64,000 bases of DNA from Tupaia tana (Eukaryota; Chordata; Mammalia; Scandentia; Tupaiidae), in the NCBI GenBank assembly GCA_026018925.1, contig JAKSZU010000003.1:10689236-10753235 (forward strand). Direction: 5' to 3'. A program made the translations under genes and the position numbers. Below, piece after piece: positions 11,517-22,003 of this stretch (position 1 is its first letter; every line of letters starts with the position of its first letter). The notes below the pieces were generated by a model. The model made no database searches. It saw nothing but the letters and a program-made list of their open reading frames with translations, and was not told the DNA's origin.

Positions 11517-11731
11517 CACAGACCGGCAAGCCACGTCTGCCGCCCAAAGCCAGACTGCCGAGTGTTTTGTCAGTAAGTTTATGGGACACAGGTGCACCCA
11601 TCGGGCTCTGCCTTGTCTGTCTGCTTTTACACAGGCACAGCTATGTCAAGTAGTGGCACAGAAAACATATGCCTGTAAAGCCTGAAAGCGTTCATATCTA
11701 GCCATTTACAGGAAAAATGTTGCCAACCCTG
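11517..11731 (+). mobile_element. hAT-type nonautonomous element with 8-bp TSD
   Basis: Terminal inverted repeats cacagaccggcaagcc and its partner gttgccaaccctg bracket a sequence related to a widespread mammalian hAT relic (gccgcccaaagccagactgc, gggacacaggtgcaccca). An 8-bp target duplication, ctctagag / ctctagaa, lies at 11509-11516 and 11732-11739. That length is typical of hAT elements. No transposase frame. Confidence 0.75.
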
Positions 11732-11929
11732 CTCTAGAAGGCTTTTAGCCCAGGCTCTGCAGATTAACAGGATTTGAATATCGACTTCCAGAAATGACAT
11801 TGATTTAGTCTGAGCATTCTTATTTGCAAAATTTGAATTGTGATCATGCTAATCATACCTATATACACATAGAAATTATATTCAATAATTTTGTGAGGAT
11901 TAAAAGAGAGAATGTACACAGGGTCACCA

Positions 11930-12432
11930 GCCCAGGGAGTGGTGGTGAAGGCGGCTGGATCCCACATGGCTCACCAAACATTTTGAGGCCTGTACCCAGT
12001 GGCATTTTTTTTTCTTTTTCTTTTTTTTTTTTGGAGAGGTTTTTCGCTATAGGGCACGTGCGCTCGCCAGACACAGAGAGACATAGAGACAGAAAGCAAG
12101 AAATCACCCCCCAGGGGGGATGGTCACGCCGCAATCCCTTCTCCTCCATTCTCCTCTCGGGATCTTGGGCATGCAAGCACATGCGCCCGGCGTGAGTTTT
12201 AAGCCACCGGGTCCAGGACGCAAACCGCGGTCGACTACGTGGGAGTCCAGCGACATAGCCATTATGCTAACTGCTGGTTCTAGTGGCTTGAAAAACACAC
12301 TGGGCAAGTATGTGTGCATGCCCCGAGTCCTAAGAGAGAATGTAGAAGAAGGAACTGTGGTGTGGCCATCCCCTCCAGGAGGTGATTTCTCTCTCTCTCT
12401 CTCTGAGTGCTATAGTAAAAACAAACAAAAAG
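11930..12432 (+). mobile_element. Family A SINE, old class, split by a young copy
   Basis: The left part (11930-12004: ggatcccacatggctcacc, cctgtacccagtggc) and the right part (12281-12432: agtggcttgaaaaacacact to agtgctatagtaaaaac) are the two halves of one old copy. The young SINE at 12005-12280 separates them, and a short agtggc word is repeated at the break. This fixes the relative age of the two classes. Confidence 0.9.
12005..12280 (-). mobile_element. Family A SINE, young, nested in an old copy
   Basis: Near-complete antisense copy with T-rich tail, gagaggtttttcgctatag, intact ccccccaggggggat palindrome and CpGs, ending gctggttc. It keeps both splice-like signals: AG at 12051-12052 after a T-tract and GTGAGT at 12192. 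Confidence 0.95.
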
Positions 12433-12814
12433 AGCAAATGTACACAAAGTACTCAATGACTTATATATGGTATATCCTTAAAAATATTCATTTATTATTA
12501 TTTCCATTAATATTACTATTCTTGCAGTTAGTAAAAGATGCACAAAGTTTCTCGCCCTCTCAAATGTAAAATCAGAGACACAGCTCAAACGGTAACAAAG
12601 CCCACCAAGGGACAAACATCCAATATTTTCTAGGCATGATGGTGACCCTAGGTCTATACTTCACTTTGGACAATGCCTCTTAATTTTTTTAATTATCCAT
12701 TCATTGAAATTATATATATATTTGTTCTAGTATATCAGACACATGAAGACATGTGAAATACCTCCTGCCTGTGAGCCAGTAACCCAGACTTTACCAAAGT
12801 TCCTTTGACTCCTC
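12433..12814. other. Unique AT-rich sequence, nothing recognised
   Basis: No gene or assignable repeat is visible. Confidence 0.5.
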
Positions 12815-12826
12815 CCTGAAGACTTG

Positions 12827-13098
12827 CTTTTTTATTGTTGTTGTTTTGTTTTGTTTTGTTTTTGCTATAGGGCATGTGCACTTGCCAGAAAGACAGAGAG
12901 AGACAGAGAGAGAGAAAATGAAAAATTATCCCCCGGGGGGATGGCCATGCTGCAATCCTTCTCCTCCATTCTCCTCTCGAGATCTTGGGCAAGCACGCAC
13001 ACACGTCTGGTGTGAGTTTCAGCCAGTGGGTCCGGGATTTGAACAGTGGTCAACTACATGGGAGTCCAGCGACAAAGCCATTATGCCAACTGCTGGTC
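12827..13098 (-). mobile_element. Family A SINE with perfect 12-bp TSD
   Basis: TSD cctgaagacttg at 12815-12826 and 13098-13109. The tail is a run of ttgtt units rather than pure T. The body is complete from tttgctatagggcatgtgc to actgctggtcc. Several CpGs have decayed, so it is somewhat older than the youngest copies. Confidence 0.95.
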
Positions 13099-13109
13099 CT
13101 GAAGACTTG

Positions 13110-13605
13110 GTTTGATGTGATGGTAAGAATGAGCTAATACCATAGCCTCCCATCATTTCACACCTAGGGAAAGTCAGCTCAGCTCCTTGGCTTGATCATA
13201 ACGGCTTAACACATGTTCAATGCTAACGTTTTCTTTATAAAAAGGTTCGTGCTACCAGACACTAGTCCATTGTTTTTCCAAGATTAGGGAGTAGTATGGG
13301 AAATATTTATCTAACTTTGTCAAGGAAAGAGTCATCAGCCTTTGGCAAATTACAGGGAAGCTGTTCACACTACTCTCTCTCGCCTCCCTCGGTTTGGAGG
13401 CTTCTCACACTCCTGCACCACCCACTTCCAGCCCACGTAGAATTCACTTTTCTCATGTGGTCCCAAAATGCTGGGATCCTTCTTCTCAGATGCTGGCATT
13501 AATCTCCTAGGCAGGTGCCCCATATTCAAGGGCTAGCAGTGTTAGATCAAGCCAGGACCCCAAAAATCAGCGCTCGTGGGAAGCCTGCACAGTGTAACAG
13601 GCCGT
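13110..13605. other. Unique sequence, nothing recognised
   Basis: Moderately GC-rich around 13330-13500, with a 68-codon frame that has no protein signature. No repeat is assigned. Confidence 0.45.
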
Positions 13606-13611
13606 TCTCAG

Positions 13612-13905
13612 TTTTTTTTTTTTTTTTTTTCTCTCTCTCTCTCTTTTTTTTTTTAATTTTTTAAAAGCATCTCTATTTTTCCATGAGTGAGAGGGACAGA
13701 AAAGGCAAGAGAGAGAGACAGTACCTCACCAACAGGGTCTTTTACCATGAAATGACCCCCGCTTCAGGCAGCTCTGAATCATGAGATGCGCATGCCTAGC
13801 ATAATCCGGGGGATCTTGGGACTCGAACTTAGTACCTTTCCACTTGGGTCACCTTGCAGAGCATCATGTTATCCCACTACATCACTATTCTACCATCCTT
13901 CTCCA
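13612..13905 (-). mobile_element. Second, distinct tRNA-derived-looking SINE (family B)
   Basis: A T/CT-rich left tail is followed by gagtgagagggacagaaaag, gcaagagagagagacagtac, gcttcaggcagctctgaatc, gggactcgaacttagtacc and a tRNA-like end. The actcgaactt word is the complement of a B-box-like core. It shares the general plan of family A (tRNA-like head, purine/pyrimidine tract) but not its body. The copy is diverged and is the only one I found. Confidence 0.5.
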
Positions 13906-14124
13906 CTTTTTATTCCATCATGAAGGACTTTAGCAACACTTATTATGCAACAATGTTTATCATTATTTACAAGAAGTAATCATGTTTCCTAAAATACTAT
14001 GTATCAAAATTATTTCCAAATGAGCCTTGAAATAAAGGGGGTGAGTGTGGAATGTTACACTGTATATGCCCCAAGGAAAGATAAGAATATGGAAAAAAAA
14101 AATAAAAGGCATACTGAGAATTTG

Positions 14125-14345
14125 CTTTGGTCCCCATATTATGCTAGGCATTTTACAAATGGTAGAATTTGGTAACCAATTTCGTCAGCACACTTCCGAG
14201 TCAGTTATTAAAACCTCCCGTTAATTACCGGAAAAGCTCAGATTCGGAGGAGATAGTCATTGGCTTTAGATAACACAGCTACCCAGTGATAGAGCTGGGA
14301 TTCAAGCTGAGTCTACTTCAGCCTTTTTGCCCTTTCTCTGTTGCG
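14125..14345 (-). mobile_element. MIR SINE
   Basis: Antisense MIR order: tatgctaggcattttacaaa, gataacacagctacccag, agagctgggattcaagctga. Diverged. Confidence 0.7.
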
Positions 14346-15270
14346 GCACTTTCTGTTAGAGCGATTTGCAGTACAAACTATTTCATGCGGTAGAATGTTT
14401 CATATAAAAAATTATTCTGTAATTGACCTGTTTTGTAAATCTGGATTCTAGCACAAATGTATGACTATTTATGTAAATAATCATAAATCCCAAGGAAGTA
14501 TCTGAATTATAGGAGACATGTACAGATCTTTTAGTCAACTGACTCTGTTCTTCCCTTAAATTTTTTGAAGGCCACACCTGAATAGCAGCTGAGAACACTT
14601 CTGGAGTTCACTGCCTGGCCCATCACCTGTGTGCTGTTCTGAGTGATCCTTCTAGAAAACATGCTTCCTCGGACCCCAGAGCATTGATTTTAATCCGAAG
14701 TGCCTGAAGTAAACGGGGCCCAGCAGAACCTACTGGATGAAACTTGGCCTGGTTGGTTGTTTCTGATTTACTTCAGAGCCCAGATCTCTCCCAGTTAATC
14801 ATCTTGGTGGATGATTTCAGACTGCTGCCATTGTACACGGGAGAAAAGCATGAAAGCGTTTTGGATCTTTTTTGTTTCTGAAGAGCCTCATCTTTTAAGT
14901 TCTGTTTTTTCAGAGTTTAATGAAGCTTGAAATTGGTGACCTACAGAACATTTTACATGCTAATGCTTTTTCTGAGTAATAACAATGCTTGAACATCCTG
15001 TCTGACTTGCAAAGACTAACTCTCTGCCTCCAATGTTGTCTCGGAGGAACCCAGATTTGTATATGGCTGGTATATTGCCGCTGCTTCTTCTACTCGAGAG
15101 CGGACGCTACTACTGAGTGCTCTGTGCTACACATGTCACTAAGAATTTTAGACCCTAAGTTCATTTCTTTACACAAGAGCCCCGAGATAAATGCTTCATG
15201 GTTCCTACTTTACCCATCTGTGCACATATTCAGAGAGTTTACATCATTTACCAGGTTTCCCAACACTAGC
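14346..15270. other. Unique sequence, possible conserved stretch at 14590-14930
   Basis: No gene or repeat is recognised. 14590-14930 is balanced in composition, free of repeats and rich in motif-like words, so it is a weak candidate for conserved noncoding DNA. A 94-codon plus-strand frame at 14989-15273 has no recognisable protein features. Confidence 0.35.
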
Positions 15271-15608
15271 TGACGTCTCAATCTGTTTGTGCTGCTATAA
15301 CAAAAACACCACAAACAGGGATGGTTATAAACAACAGGAACTTATTCTCATAGCTCTGGAAGCTAAAGAAGTCCAAGACTAGGTGCCTGCAGGTTTACGG
15401 TGTGGTGAGGATTTGCTCCTCTTAGAATGACTTCTTGCTGCATCAAGACATAGAAGCAGCAGTCAACAGACTCCTTCAGGCTTAGTTTATAAGTGCACTT
15501 TTGCCATTCAGGACCTAATCACCTCCTAAAGACCCTACCTTTAAAATTAGTGCTTTGGGGATTTTAGTTTCATTATGTGCATTTTAGAAAGATACAAACA
15601 TCAAAACA
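15271..15608 (-). mobile_element. MaLR solitary LTR fossil (MLT1-like)
   Basis: The left end, tgacgtctcaatctgtttgt, with ttataaacaacaggaactta and, further right, cctaatcacctcctaaagac, matches the reverse of an MLT1-class ERVL-MaLR LTR. The right end is near catcaaaaca. It is an ancient and decayed solitary LTR. Confidence 0.8.
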
Positions 15609-15697
15609 GCTGACGACATATGCAGAACTTGAACTGAGACTGTTTGAGGGCAAGGCAGATGTTCTGAACTAAAAATGACAGAAAGCAAAGGTGAATG

Positions 15698-15968
15698 GGA
15701 CCAGCAGGTGGCATAATGATTATGTCACTACTCCCACATGGATGATCATGGTTCTAGTCCTGGACCCAGAGGATTGAAATTCATGCTGGGTGTGTGTGCA
15801 TATGCATGCATGCCCAAAATCCTGAGAGGAGAATGGAGGAGAAGGGATTACAATGTGGCCAACCCCCCCAGGGTGATTTCTCACTTTCTATCTCTCTGTC
15901 TCTTTCCGTCTCTCTGGTGAACACACACGCCCTATAGCAAAAATCTCTCCAAAAAAAAAAAAAAGAGA
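15698..15968 (+). mobile_element. Family A SINE with 17-bp TSD
   Basis: TSD gaaagcaaaggtgaatg (15681-15697) versus gaaagtaaaggtgaatg (15969-15985). The head, ggaccagcaggtggcataatg, is followed by a short deletion, and the body is complete to ctatagcaaaaatctctcc. It looks mid-age, with few CpGs left. Confidence 0.93.
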
Positions 15969-15985
15969 GAAAGTAAAGGTGAATG

Positions 15986-16680
15986 ATAAGGTCTCATGTC
16001 TGAGCCCAAGACTTTATGCAAATGACCAGAGGCCAAGTTCACAATGGAAACTCCTCAGGGTCTGCTTCAGCAGCTCAATTGTGCTGAGAAATCAGCAAAG
16101 AGGTTTTCAACCCTAGCCTCACTTTGTAATCACCTGGGAAGCTTTTGAAAAACACCAAATGTCTGAACATCACCAATTAGATGAGAATATTTGGGAATAA
16201 GACCAAAGTATTAGTGAGGGATCTTACCATAAATGCTCCTAGCCAAAAGAATGAAGTGCATTCTAGGGCTGCAAGTCCTTGGGGAAGGCACTCCATTCTT
16301 CATAGTTCTAGCAGGACACACAGAGAAATAACAGGCAGGTGTCAAAACCCCAACCCTTCCCTAGATTCATCCATTGCAATAGGAATTTACACATTTGCAG
16401 GTGTGGAATATTCTTTGTTTCCATTTGTCCTTTTTTTTTTAACTTTCTTTTTTTTTTTTTTTCACTCTGCCTAAAATATCCCGTGCAGACATTCTTCCCA
16501 CACAGCACAGCCCACTTCTCTACCTGGCTATCTTCTCAGTAACCTTGAGGCTCAAGCTTAGTTACTGCCTGTCCTGGGTGGCCTGACATGTCCTGGATGG
16601 AGCACTTCTCCACGTGCATCATGAGCACTCTGTCCAGGTCCCCCCACAGTCCTCACACTGCACTGAAGGTTCCGTTCCCT
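15986..16680. other. Unique sequence with a short hAT-like fragment
   Basis: 16095-16170 (ggttttcaaccctagcctc, aatcacctgggaagcttttg) resembles the end of a MER20/MER5-type hAT relic. The rest is unassigned and includes T-runs at 16430-16462. Confidence 0.45.
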
Positions 16681-16683
16681 AAC

Positions 16684-17095
16684 AGATCCTGAGCTCTTTC
16701 AAAGCAGGAGCCCTCTGCTATTTGTCTTTGCGCAACAATGCTGGGTATTATTCCTACTCAGTACATCTTCCCTCTCCCCCCCCAGAGGTTTTTGCTATAG
16801 GGCACGTGTGCTCGCCAGACAGACAGAGGGAGACAGAGAGACAGAAAGCGAGAAATCACCCCCCCCCCCCCGGGGGGGATGGCCATGCTACAATCCCTTC
16901 TCCTCCATTCTCCTCTCGGGATCTTGGGCACGCACGCACACGTGCCCGGCGTGAGTTTTAAGCCACCGGGTCTGGGACGCGAACCGCAGTTGACTACGTG
17001 GGAGTCCAGTGACATAGCCATTACGCTAACTGCTGGTCCCTTACTCAGTACATCTTTGAGGTTCAGTGATTGATTGAATGAATGAAAGAATGAAA
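16684..17095 (+). mobile_element. L2 LINE 3' end, split by a SINE
   Basis: gagctctttcaaagcagga and ttgtctttgcgcaacaatgc lie before the SINE. After it, gattgattgaatgaatgaaa completes the characteristic L2 3' end. The interruption is the SINE at 16770-17040. Confidence 0.75.
16770..17040 (-). mobile_element. Family A SINE with C-rich rather than T-rich tail
   Basis: TSD tactcagtacatctt on both sides (about 16755-16769 and 17042-17056). The tail side reads ccctctcccccccccagagg, so the A-tail of the sense strand appears replaced by a G-rich run. The internal palindrome has expanded to 13 C before 7 G (16859-16878). Confidence 0.93.
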
Positions 17096-17576
17096 TTATG
17101 ACATTAAGTTTCCTCGGGCAGTTTTCTGATTTTAAAAATGTACTTGGCTATTATAAGGATGATTTGAGTATTAAGAAGTAATATATATAAAATATCTGAA
17201 AAGAGTAAATCCCTTGGTAAAAGGGTATTCTCTTCCCTTTTACCTTTTTTAGTTAAGAATTATCTCTGTGTGAGTGGTGTAAGTTATAGAGCAATAAAGC
17301 AAAAGAGATCAGAAAGTTAATGCCACTTCAGGATCAAAACAGGAATAAAGACGCAATGCTTAATTCATAATTTGAAAAGATACATTGTGCTCCTTGTTTA
17401 TGATAAAAATACTGAAGGCAGTTATTGTTCAAAATACCACCTGTATTTTTGATAAATGCAAAATTGCAACTGAATATATTATGCCAATGTTTTCTGAATA
17501 AACTGAATGAGGTTTTTGTTGGAAAAAGTATTGTAGGTAGGAGGCCTAATTCTTATAATACACAGATATATGGTAA
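17096..17576. other. AT-rich sequence, nothing certain
   Basis: No gene or repeat is confidently assigned. The right half may be decayed L1 leading into the element that starts near 17577. Confidence 0.4.
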
Positions 17577-17891
17577 TTTACTCAAAATGTATCATGGATG
17601 TAAATGTAAAATGTAAACATTTAAAACTCCTAGAAGATAATATTGGTAAAATTCTAGATGACCTAGGGTTTGGCAATGATATTTTAGATATAACATCAAA
17701 AATACAACCTATGAATGAAAAAAAATTTTAAAGTTACACTTGGTTAAAATTACAAGCTTCTACTTTGTGAAAGATACTTAAAAGATTGAAAATAAAAGCC
17801 ACAGATTAGGAGAAAATATGAGCAAAATACATATCTGTAAAGATATATCTAAAATATACAAAGAAGTTGTAAAACTCAAATCAGAAAACCT

Positions 17892-18097
17892 CATTTATTT
17901 TATTTTATTTTATTTTATTCTGTAAATCACCACAGCTTGTAGAAAGAATTTTCCCAGCATAAATACGCTACACACCAGTCCAGTTAAAGATATTATCATA
18001 CACGTTATCATCAACAGACAATCCTCCATTTCTATGTGCCTTAAATGTCTGTATCTCTATTTTTCTCCTTGGTTCCCTTCTTCCCACCCCCCCACCT
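17892..18097 (-). mobile_element. Retroposed insert of unknown transcript inside L1
   Basis: L1 sequence is duplicated on both sides: gtaaaactcaaatcagaaaacct at 17869-17891 and the same word with a six-base difference at 18098-18126. On the minus strand the inserted 206 bp ends in a (TAAAA)n tail, as in L1-mediated retroposition. I do not recognise the source. It is not family A. On the minus strand a frame runs through most of it, but no protein family is recognised. Confidence 0.65.
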
Positions 18098-19094
18098 GTA
18101 AAACTCAATAACAAATCAGAAAACCTAATTTTAAAAACAGGTAAAAGATCTGAATAGACACCCAAAGAAAATATATGGATGCAAAATAAGACATGGAAGA
18201 ACACTTAATGACTTATGTCCTCAAGGACTTGTAAATTAAAACAATCTGAAACCTCTACTTATCTATCGGAATGGCTCAAATTCAAAGCATTGACACTAAC
18301 TCCAAATGTTAGTGAGAACATAAAGCAATAGGAATTCTAATTCATTGCCGATGGATTGCAAATAGTACAGCCATTTTGGAAGACAAGTTGGACTTTTTTT
18401 TACCAACTAAACATATTCTTACCATACCATCTAGCAATCATGCTTCTTAAATTTATCCATATAAGTTGAAAACTTACTTCCACACAGAAAACCTGCATGC
18501 AGATATTTATGCAACTTTCCTTATAATGACCAAAGCTTGGAAACAACCAACATTCAAGAAAATGAATGGATCAACGAACTGTGGGATATTCAGACAATGG
18601 AATATTATTCAGCAGTTAAAAAAAAAGTTATCAAGCCATGAAATGACATGGAGGAAACGTAAATGCGTATTACTAAGTAAAGAAGCCACTTTGAAAATGA
18701 CACATACTGTATGATCCCAACGATATGACATTCTGGAAAAGGCAAAACTATAGAAACAGAAAAATGGCCAAAGGTTGTTAGGGACTAGAAGGAAAGAGAG
18801 AAGGAGAAGTAGGCAAAGCACGTGGGGTTTTAGGGAAACTATCCAGTGTAATACTGTAATAGTGAATTCATGACAGTAGTATGTATTTGTAAAAAATCCA
18901 TAGAACTACAAACACAAACCCTGATGTAAACTGTGGACTTTAGTTTATAATAATGTATCAACATTGATTCTTCAATTATAATAACTTTGCCCCACTAATA
19001 CAAGATTAATATTACCATTAGAAAAAGTTGTGTGTATTGGGAAGGTGATGAGGGGGTGGCAATAAGAAAGGTATATGAGAATTGTTTGCACTTA

Positions 19095-19355
19095 CTTTTT
19101 TCTTTGAGAGGTTTTATGCTATAGGGCACATGCGCTCGCCAGAAAGACAGAGAGAGACAGAGAGACAGAAAGCGAGAAATCACTCCCCAAGGGGAACGGC
19201 CATGATGCAATTCCCTCGCCTCCATTCTCCTCTCAGGATTTTAGTCACGCATGCAGATGCACCCAGCGCAAGTTTAAGCCACCGAGTCCGGGACTCAAAC
19301 CGCGGTCAGCTACATGGGAGTCCAGAGACAGCCATTACACCAACTGCTGGTCCCA
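19095..19355 (-). mobile_element. Family A SINE inside L1 3' UTR
   Basis: Complete antisense copy from a short T-tail and gagaggttttatgctatagg to caactgctggtccc. The TSD near aattgtttgcactt / aattgtttgtactt differs at one base. Confidence 0.93.
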
Positions 19356-19439
19356 AATTGTTTGTACTTTCTGCTTAAATATTCTTTAAGCCTAAAACTG
19401 CTACAAAGAGGGGTTTTTAACAAAGAAAAATAAAAAGAC

Positions 19440-20145
19440 TAAGACATTGCTGATTCAATTTCAGGTCAAAACAAAATAATAGAAACCAGAGTTATCATCC
19501 CACCAGAAAGAACTGAAAAACTGGAAGAACCTATAAAAGGGCAGTGATCAGGCCACGAGAGGTCAGATAATGAAGGAAGGAGAAGGATCCATGAGAGCTG
19601 GGAGAGGAGAAGACGGCCTGCAGAGATCCTACGCCATGGAGTAAGGAGGGGGAACACAGGCAGAGCCTGGTGGTATTCCTGGACTGAATGGCTGAACTGG
19701 TGTCAGGGGTTGAGGAAGGGGCAGCTAGAGTTCTCCAGAGAGAAGTTAAAGGCAACAACCCCCAGAGTCTACACAGAACAGTAACAACTCTGTTCACAGC
19801 ATCCTCAATGAAAATGTGCTCAGAATTCACGGTGCGTCACAGAGCACACTCAGAGGGCCCTGCCTCAGGAGAGAGGATATTTAACCCTTGACAATCACTA
19901 CTCTGTTATTTTATCTCACAAAGCTGAAAAGCAGTTCAAAATGAACAGCCTATTTCAAAGTCACGTAACAGCCCAGACCAGGGTTGAAGTATATTTAGAG
20001 GAATGAGAAAAAATAATAAAAAACATAACTCAGCAATGGAAAGGCCACACTGTCTGACATCCAGTAAAAATTTATTTGGAATGCAAAACAAGAGAAAAAG
20101 ACAAATGATGACTAAGAGAAAAATCTTTCAATCAAAAACAGTACT
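19440..20145 (+). mobile_element. Probable 5' region of an old L1
   Basis: GC-richer sequence with cctataaaagggcagtgatc, the surroundings of ggcagctagagttctccag and a position directly ahead of L1 sequence from 20440 suggests L1 5' UTR/ORF1-side sequence. Similarity is weak and I cannot exclude another old retroposon. Confidence 0.35.
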
Positions 20146-20147
20146 CA

Positions 20148-20417
20148 AGGGACCAGCAGTTAGCATAATGGCTATGTTGCTGAACTCCCATGTAGTCGAC
20201 AGCAGTTCGAGTCCCGGAACCGGTGCCTAAAACTCACGCCGGACGCATGTGCGTGCGTGCCCAAGATCCTGAGAGGAAAATGGAGGAGAAAGGACTGGGA
20301 ATGGCCATCCCCCCTGGGGGGTGATTTCTCGCTTTCTGTCTCTCTGTCTCTCTCTGTCTTTCTGGCAAGCACACCCACCCTACAGCAAAAATCTCTCCAA
20401 GAAAAAAAAAAAAAAAA
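20148..20417 (+). mobile_element. Family A SINE
   Basis: The head (gggaccagcagttagcataatgg) has B box cagttcgagtcccgg, and the copy is full length to tacagcaaaaatctctcc plus A-tail. The TSD is approximately acagtactcaa / gcaatactcaa. It sits in old L1-like sequence. Confidence 0.93.
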
Positions 20418-21261
20418 GCAATACTCAAAAGATCACAGAATCAGTGGAAAAACTAATAAAAGATCTATAATGCCTATTGCAAGTGCCCCCTCCACTATCT
20501 CATTAAACAAAAAAAGTGAGAAAATCAAGCATTTGGTGTTAAACTTCAGTGTCTGCAGTGAAAAACACACAAAGGCAATGATCAATGAGCCATTGCAGGA
20601 CAATACACCAGTGAACTTGAAGACATAGCGATAGAACTACACAAAAATGAAAGAGAAAAAACAACACAGAACCAGTGGTCACTGGGAAAAATCAAAGGGC
20701 TTAGTGTACATGTAATTCAGACGCCAGGAAGACAGGGAAGACAGGAGAAAATGGCTCCAGATTTTTTGAAATGGGATAAAGACTATAAATCTCAAAAAGT
20801 ACAATGAATTTTAAGAACCATAACAACAAAAAGAAAAGGCACCAAGACATGTATAGCCAACTATTTAAAATCAGTAATAAAGATAAAATCCCTTAAGTAT
20901 TTGGATAAAACACAGTTGATATGTAGAACAAACATAAGAATGAGAGAAGACGTCTCATGGTAAGCCATGCAAGGCAAAAGACTGTGGAGTACTAAGAGGA
21001 CCAACCAAACAGAAATAAACAACTTTCAATCTATAACTGTATAACCATAAACACTAACTTTCAAGATTGGAGGCAAAATAAACTTTTATTTAGATACTAG
21101 AATGCCAAAAGAATGAATCAGCAGCAAACTAGCCCTGTGAAAAACTGTGAAGGAATTCCATTAGGCATGAGGAAATACTACCAGACGTGAATGTGTCTAT
21201 ACTAAAATTAAGGACACTAGAAATGGCAACATCATGTGTCCATTCTTTATCCCTTCTATCT

Positions 21262-21509
21262 TGACAGTGCTCATGTGAATGCATGTGAAAGTGAGACAGA
21301 GAGTGAGAGACAGAGATAAGCCTCTCCACAGGCCCCAGTCCTGCCACAATTGCCTTCCTCCAGTCTTCCAGCCTGTCCATTCCTGGGCACTCATGTGCAT
21401 GCCCAGGGCATGGCAGGCTGACCGGGCCAAGGATTTGAACAGCAGTCACCCCATGGGATCTGCCTTCTCTTGAGCAATGCATGACCACTATGCCATGGAA
21501 CCAGTCCAT
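21262..21509 (-). mobile_element. Family A SINE, old
   Basis: Antisense blocks gagacagagagtgagagac, gcctgtccattcctgggca, ctcatgtgcatgcccag, gggccaaggatttgaacag and the head ending ccatggaaccagtcc. Diverged, and its gggatctgcc reflects the old-class ggatccc head. Confidence 0.75.
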
Positions 21510-21766
21510 CATGTGTACATTTTGTTTACTTTTTCTTACTATCTAAAGATCTTTAAAATATATTTGACTGCTTAGAGTTAAAATGGCAATTAAGATTTTA
21601 GGTTACAGCATATAGAATTCAAGTTGATGACAATAAGACAGAGAGGACCTGCATCCAACATGGTCCACTCAATTGAAGGACACCATTGCAAAATTCATAC
21701 ACTATATGTAAAGTGGTGTGATTATTCCTTGGGAATAGACTGTGACAATTTTAAAATATTTAATGT

Positions 21767-22003
21767 AGGACCAGTCTGTGCATGGTTGTTAGAGTGGGTG
21801 GATTCTATGTGACTGACTGCACAGTTCAAATCCCTGACCTGACACTGTGAGCATGGATGTGCATGCCCAAGTCCAGAGAAAAGAATAGAAAAGAAGGAAC
21901 TGTGGCATGGCCATCCCCTGGGGAATGCATTCTTGGTCTGCCTGTCTCTCTCTCTCTTTCCAGTGAGCACATACACCTCAATAAAAGTCTTCTATAAATT
22001 TTA
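21767..22003 (+). mobile_element. Family A SINE, old
   Basis: ggaccagtctgtgcatggtt, gattctatgtgactgactgc, cagttcaaatccctgacc, ggatgtgcatgcccaagtcc, ggcatggccatcccctgg, ctgtctctctctctctttcc and a decayed tail give the old-class order. Confidence 0.82.

Larger units (their letters stand above)
17577..19415 (+). mobile_element. Old L1 LINE 3' half (ORF2 C-terminus plus 3' UTR)
   Basis: Recognisable in order: aaaactcctagaagataata, ataaaagccacagattagg, aatagacacccaaagaaaat, aatagtacagccattttgg, ggaaacaaccaacattcaag, caatggaatattattcagc, gatatgacattctggaaaag, then a 3' UTR with tgtaaactgtggactttag and cctaaaactgctacaaag. The end pattern suggests an L1MB/L1MC-like element. The ORF is decayed. Two insertions lie in it: 17892-18097 (unknown) and the SINE at 19095-19355. 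Confidence 0.85.

Noticed and set aside
12120-12569. 149-codon plus-strand frame
   Set aside because: It crosses from a young antisense SINE into the older SINE it interrupts and then into non-repeat sequence. It is not a gene.
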